Shown: positions 61,282-64,000 of the stretch, one piece after another
How the letters are laid out: every line of letters starts with the position of its first letter
How positions within the stretch are numbered: the stretch's first letter is position 1
DNA from: CAJQGY01 sp964417685
GTDB taxonomy: Bacteria; Pseudomonadota; Gammaproteobacteria; Magnimaribacterales; D2472
Direction: 5' to 3'
Length of the DNA stretch: 64,000 nt
Assembly: GCA_964417685.1 (NCBI GenBank)
Contig: CAYQIT010000003.1
Location: forward strand, 1 to 64,000
The notes under the pieces: model-generated
What the model was told of the DNA's origin: nothing
What the model saw: only the letters and a program-made list of their open reading frames with translations
Databases searched by the model: none
Position numbers and translations under genes: made by a program

Positions 61282-61553
61282 TGCCTTCTGAATTTCAGAA
61301 ATTAGTATGGGCTGAAATTGACAAAATACCATTTGGAAAAACCAAATCATATAAAGAAATAGCAGAGGCTATTGGGAAACCAAAAGCTTCAAGAGCAGTT
61401 GCCAATGCTTGCGGAAAAAATCCAACTCCAATTAAAAGACCATGCCATAGGGTGATATGCGCTGATGGCACTATTGGAGGTTATAGCGCCCCTGGAGGCG
61501 CTAAAGAAAAAAAACGTCTATTAGATTTAGAAAAAAATCAGTCTTCTAGATAA
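61281..61553 (+). CDS. One-domain methylated-DNA-cysteine methyltransferase (MGMT family)
   Basis: A 90-residue protein equal to the DNA-binding/active domain of O6-alkylguanine-DNA alkyltransferase alone. It has IPFGKTKSYKEIAEAIGKPKASRAVANACGKNP and the active-site PCHRVI, in which Cys is kept (alkyltransferase-like proteins have Trp instead). The N-terminal ribonuclease-H-like domain of Ogt/Ada is missing. It may repair or flag alkylated bases. GTG start; its last 16 bases overlap the convergent metalloprotease gene. Confidence 0.88.
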   Translation: MPSEFQKLVWAEIDKIPFGKTKSYKEIAEAIGKPKASRAVANACGKNPTPIKRPCHRVICADGTIGGYSAPGGAKEKKRLLDLEKNQSSR

Positions 61554-64000
61554 TTTTGAATTTTCCAGTTTAAATATTTGAAATGATTTTTCACAGCTTG
61601 ATCGCCATATGAGCTTTTAGTAAATGCTCTTATTTTATTTATGGCATTAAAAATTGCAGCTTTAGATACTTCATCATATTTATTGCTCTCAAGTGCTTCA
61701 AGCAATTCATCAACATAACTAGATTGAAGATTCATCTTAAAAGTAGTTGGAACTTCTCTTTGTACAAAGATTCCATTATGAAGATCAGATAATACTTCGT
61801 CAGGAAGATATGAATTTCCATATTGAGCACTATCAACAAGTCTTGTCATTACTGTTGGATGCAGTACATGTCGTAAAACCGTGCCTTGCATTCTTAGTAC
61901 CATTTCATGAACTTGCGGGTCACCATTACCGCTACTTTGTGGACTATATGCGGCTCTTTTCTCTCGTTGTAATAGCTTGAGTATCTCTTCATTGAAAACA
62001 AATGCGTCATTAGCTAGAAGTTTATTAATAATTAAGTTCATTGCTCTTTTTTGATCTGTATATTCAACAGCAATAAATGGTGTTACTTCATCAAGTTGAT
62101 TATTAGCAACTCTATTTGAATATACTCCACCAATAATTCTAGAAGCACCTTCTATAAATCTTCCTTTTTCTCTATTTAATGAGTAAAAAGCAGCTGTCAT
62201 TTCAGTAGTAGTTCCGTCATCATTTAGGAATATAGATGGTAGCTCTTCTATTTTTGCATTTAGAGTATCTACCCTTTGAGATGCATAAGTTACAGGGTCG
62301 CTGGACAGATCATATCTTTTTACTCTTGGGTCAATATTTCTACCTGGAGAACTCATTGCCTGACCATCTGTTCCATACTTATTTCCATCGACAATAGATT
62401 GAGATAAAAGATTTGCTCTTTCCTCATCATTTAAATCTGGGGTATAACCAAATTGTATTGCCCATTTATCATATATACCTGCTCCATATGGAAAAAAGTT
62501 ACCCTGATCAACACCATTAGGTGCAATGTTGATTGGATCGTAATCCATGACTGAACCAATATGGTTTTTACCTGTTACAGATGTGTCATGTATATCATCG
62601 GCATCATAAAGCCAGCTTGATTTAAAATTATGTCTTAAGCCAAGTGTGTGACCAACTTCATGCATAGTTAAAGAAACTATCCACTGCTCAAGAGGGTCAT
62701 TGCCTTCTTCATAACCCCATATCTTTCTTAGTCTATACCCGCTTTTGATAGCGCCAAACTCTTGAACAATATCTGCTGCAATCATTTCACCGGTTCTAGG
62801 GTTTGCAATACTAGGGCCATAACCTGAATATTGCGCCTCAGGTGTTGATGCCCATCGAACAACATTATATTCAACATCACCTGCATCCCATTCAGCATCA
62901 TCAGGTTGTATTTTTGCTACCACAGCATTTTTGAATCCTGCTTTTTCAAAAGCTTCGTTCCATGCCTCAATCCCTTTTACAACAAAAGGCACTATTTCAG
63001 CAGGCGTGGAATTCTCAACCCAATATACTATTGGTTTTACAGGTTCAGATAACTCAGCAGAAGGGTCTTTCTTTTCTAATCTCCATCGATTGATCACATC
63101 TACTGCAGTTACATATTCATAACTTGATAAATCAGTAATTTTTGATGAAAAATAACCAACACGTTGATCGGCAACTCTAGGTTTAAAATCGTCATCTGGC
63201 ATTTCAACAAATAGATGTCTAACCGAGATATACGTATATCTTGGATCAGTCACTGCATCGATTGATGCAGGCTTTGGACGCGGATTAAAAAAACTATACT
63301 TAGTATCTACAGTAGTATTTTTATTATAATTTTTAACCTTTTCAACATAGGTTTTGCCTTTATCTAACTTGCCTACAATCAAATCAATATATTCAGCATA
63401 TTCCTTAGGTATGTTTGGAGTTATCCCAGTTAACATCTCTGATAAGAAAATACTGTCAGCACTTATTAAGTACTTTTCTTCTTCCTTTATTACAACTTCA
63501 AATTTGCCAATAAATGCATCTATTATGTTTTTAATTTTAGATTGAGATATTTTATTAGTTTCATCAAACTTAAATTTAGTATTCTTTTTATACAATCCAA
63601 GACCATCTTTAAATGTTCTGAATTCGAGAATAGCCGCATCACCAATTGCTCCACCGCCAGCACCAGCAGCTTGAGGGCCATTTAATAGATAGGGAAAATA
63701 AATAAATTCTTTATTTAGCTCTGATGATTCTAATACTAAATAGTATTTATCTTTCTCCTCATCATGAAGAAGAGTTAGGAAGCCATCGATTTGTTTTAAT
63801 TCTTCCTCCTCAATAAATTCAGCTACAGTTTCTGGTTTCTTCTTTTTGTCCTTGCTTTTCTCTTTTTTATCAGCTGATTCCTCTTTAACTTCAGTGGTTT
63901 TACTATCTGCCTCAACCTTTACTGGAGCTGCATCATCTTCTGCAATTATAAAATTTGTACTAAAAGCTAATACAAATGCTAAATATATATAATTTACTTT
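61538..64000 (-). CDS. Secreted zinc-dependent metalloprotease (DUF5117-type), start codon just outside window
   Basis: The frame stays open from the stop at 61538 to the window edge, giving 820 codons. The first visible residues KVNYIYLAFVLAFSTNFIIAEDD form a signal peptide, so the Met is probably the next codon past 64000; an internal TTG at 63595 is not the start. A Lys/Glu-rich tract follows (about 32-68), then a DUF5117-like region with PYLLNG and GAGGGAIGD. The zinc site is HEVGHTLGLRHNF (about residue 448 on) with a Met-turn SVMDYDP, which makes it metzincin-like. It probably degrades proteins or peptides in the periplasm or outside. Family naming is from recall. Confidence 0.88.
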   Translation of the reverse strand, partial: KVNYIYLAFVLAFSTNFIIAEDDAAPVKVEADSKTTEVKEESADKKEKSKDKKKKPETVAEFIEEEELKQIDGFLTLLHDEEKDKYYLVLESSELNKEFIYFPYLLNGPQAAGAGGGAIGDAAILEFRTFKDGLGLYKKNTKFKFDETNKISQSKIKNIIDAFIGKFEVVIKEEEKYLISADSIFLSEMLTGITPNIPKEYAEYIDLIVGKLDKGKTYVEKVKNYNKNTTVDTKYSFFNPRPKPASIDAVTDPRYTYISVRHLFVEMPDDDFKPRVADQRVGYFSSKITDLSSYEYVTAVDVINRWRLEKKDPSAELSEPVKPIVYWVENSTPAEIVPFVVKGIEAWNEAFEKAGFKNAVVAKIQPDDAEWDAGDVEYNVVRWASTPEAQYSGYGPSIANPRTGEMIAADIVQEFGAIKSGYRLRKIWGYEEGNDPLEQWIVSLTMHEVGHTLGLRHNFKSSWLYDADDIHDTSVTGKNHIGSVMDYDPINIAPNGVDQGNFFPYGAGIYDKWAIQFGYTPDLNDEERANLLSQSIVDGNKYGTDGQAMSSPGRNIDPRVKRYDLSSDPVTYASQRVDTLNAKIEELPSIFLNDDGTTTEMTAAFYSLNREKGRFIEGASRIIGGVYSNRVANNQLDEVTPFIAVEYTDQKRAMNLIINKLLANDAFVFNEEILKLLQREKRAAYSPQSSGNGDPQVHEMVLRMQGTVLRHVLHPTVMTRLVDSAQYGNSYLPDEVLSDLHNGIFVQREVPTTFKMNLQSSYVDELLEALESNKYDEVSKAAIFNAINKIRAFTKSSYGDQAVKNHFKYLNWKIQNYLED

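Overview
The window reads as a contiguous stretch of a streamlined, AT-rich gammaproteobacterial genome. By eye only about a third of bases are G or C. Intergenic gaps are very short, many neighbouring genes overlap by 1-14 bases, and TTG and GTG starts are common. The gene content (ThrH, UmuDC under LexA, FimV, the accD-dedD-cvpA-purF order, mltF divergent from purL, AcnB) is gammaproteobacterial. A marine oligotroph of the SAR86 type is my best guess, from recall of such genomes, and was not tested. A run of 100 N at 30542-30641 is a scaffold gap, so this is a draft or metagenome assembly.

Layout. 1-6.6 kb: end of nadK, a rhomboid protease, galU, pyrD, a membrane-anchored unknown, topA and two small topA-linked proteins. 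6.6-9.5 kb: lexA with its SOS box, a divergent 5'-nucleotidase, thrH and queH. 9.5-13 kb: the methylcitrate cycle (prpBCD). 13-26.4 kb: one nearly gapless unit of fourteen genes, aroC-leuCDB-asd-fimV-truA-trpFBA-accD-dedD-cvpA-purF. 26.3-30.4 kb: acnB on the minus strand, then DUF1289, ferritin-like and DCC-type thioredoxin-like proteins. 30.4-36.7 kb: the gap, umuDC with a second SOS box, two unknown membrane proteins, lpxH with a lipid-anchored cyclophilin, a sulfotransferase and arsC. 36.7-50.3 kb: tRNA-Asn, uvrB, a short mltF-like transglycosylase, purL, two Nudix hydrolases, a gamma carbonic anhydrase, alaS, lysC and dihydroorotase.

50.3-56.8 kb is the accessory region. Two tandem paralogous lipoproteins share a cadherin-cadherin-lamin-tail front half and then diverge. 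The first carries a further cadherin-like domain and three copies of an unrecognised module of about 125 residues. The second carries a Gly-Ser linker, another lamin-tail domain, a cupredoxin-like domain, a cadherin-like domain and a secreted HNH nuclease domain. I consider this pair the best candidate for an undescribed surface system, perhaps for use of extracellular DNA.

56.7-64 kb: tRNA-Ser(GCU), an MTHFR-like protein, a lipoprotein made of two similar halves, a divergent citrulline/arginine module (ctlX and ornithine aminotransferase), an unknown, a one-domain MGMT protein, and a large secreted zinc metalloprotease whose start codon lies just past the right edge.

How it fits together. 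Biosynthesis (leucine, tryptophan, aspartate family, purine, pyrimidine, fatty acid) is packed into long co-oriented runs. LexA visibly controls itself and umuDC and probably the divergent nucleotidase gene. AcnB supplies a TCA enzyme and can serve the methylcitrate cycle. Several genes that begin a unit have a -10-like hexamer 5-8 bases before the start codon and no Shine-Dalgarno, which suggests leaderless mRNAs.
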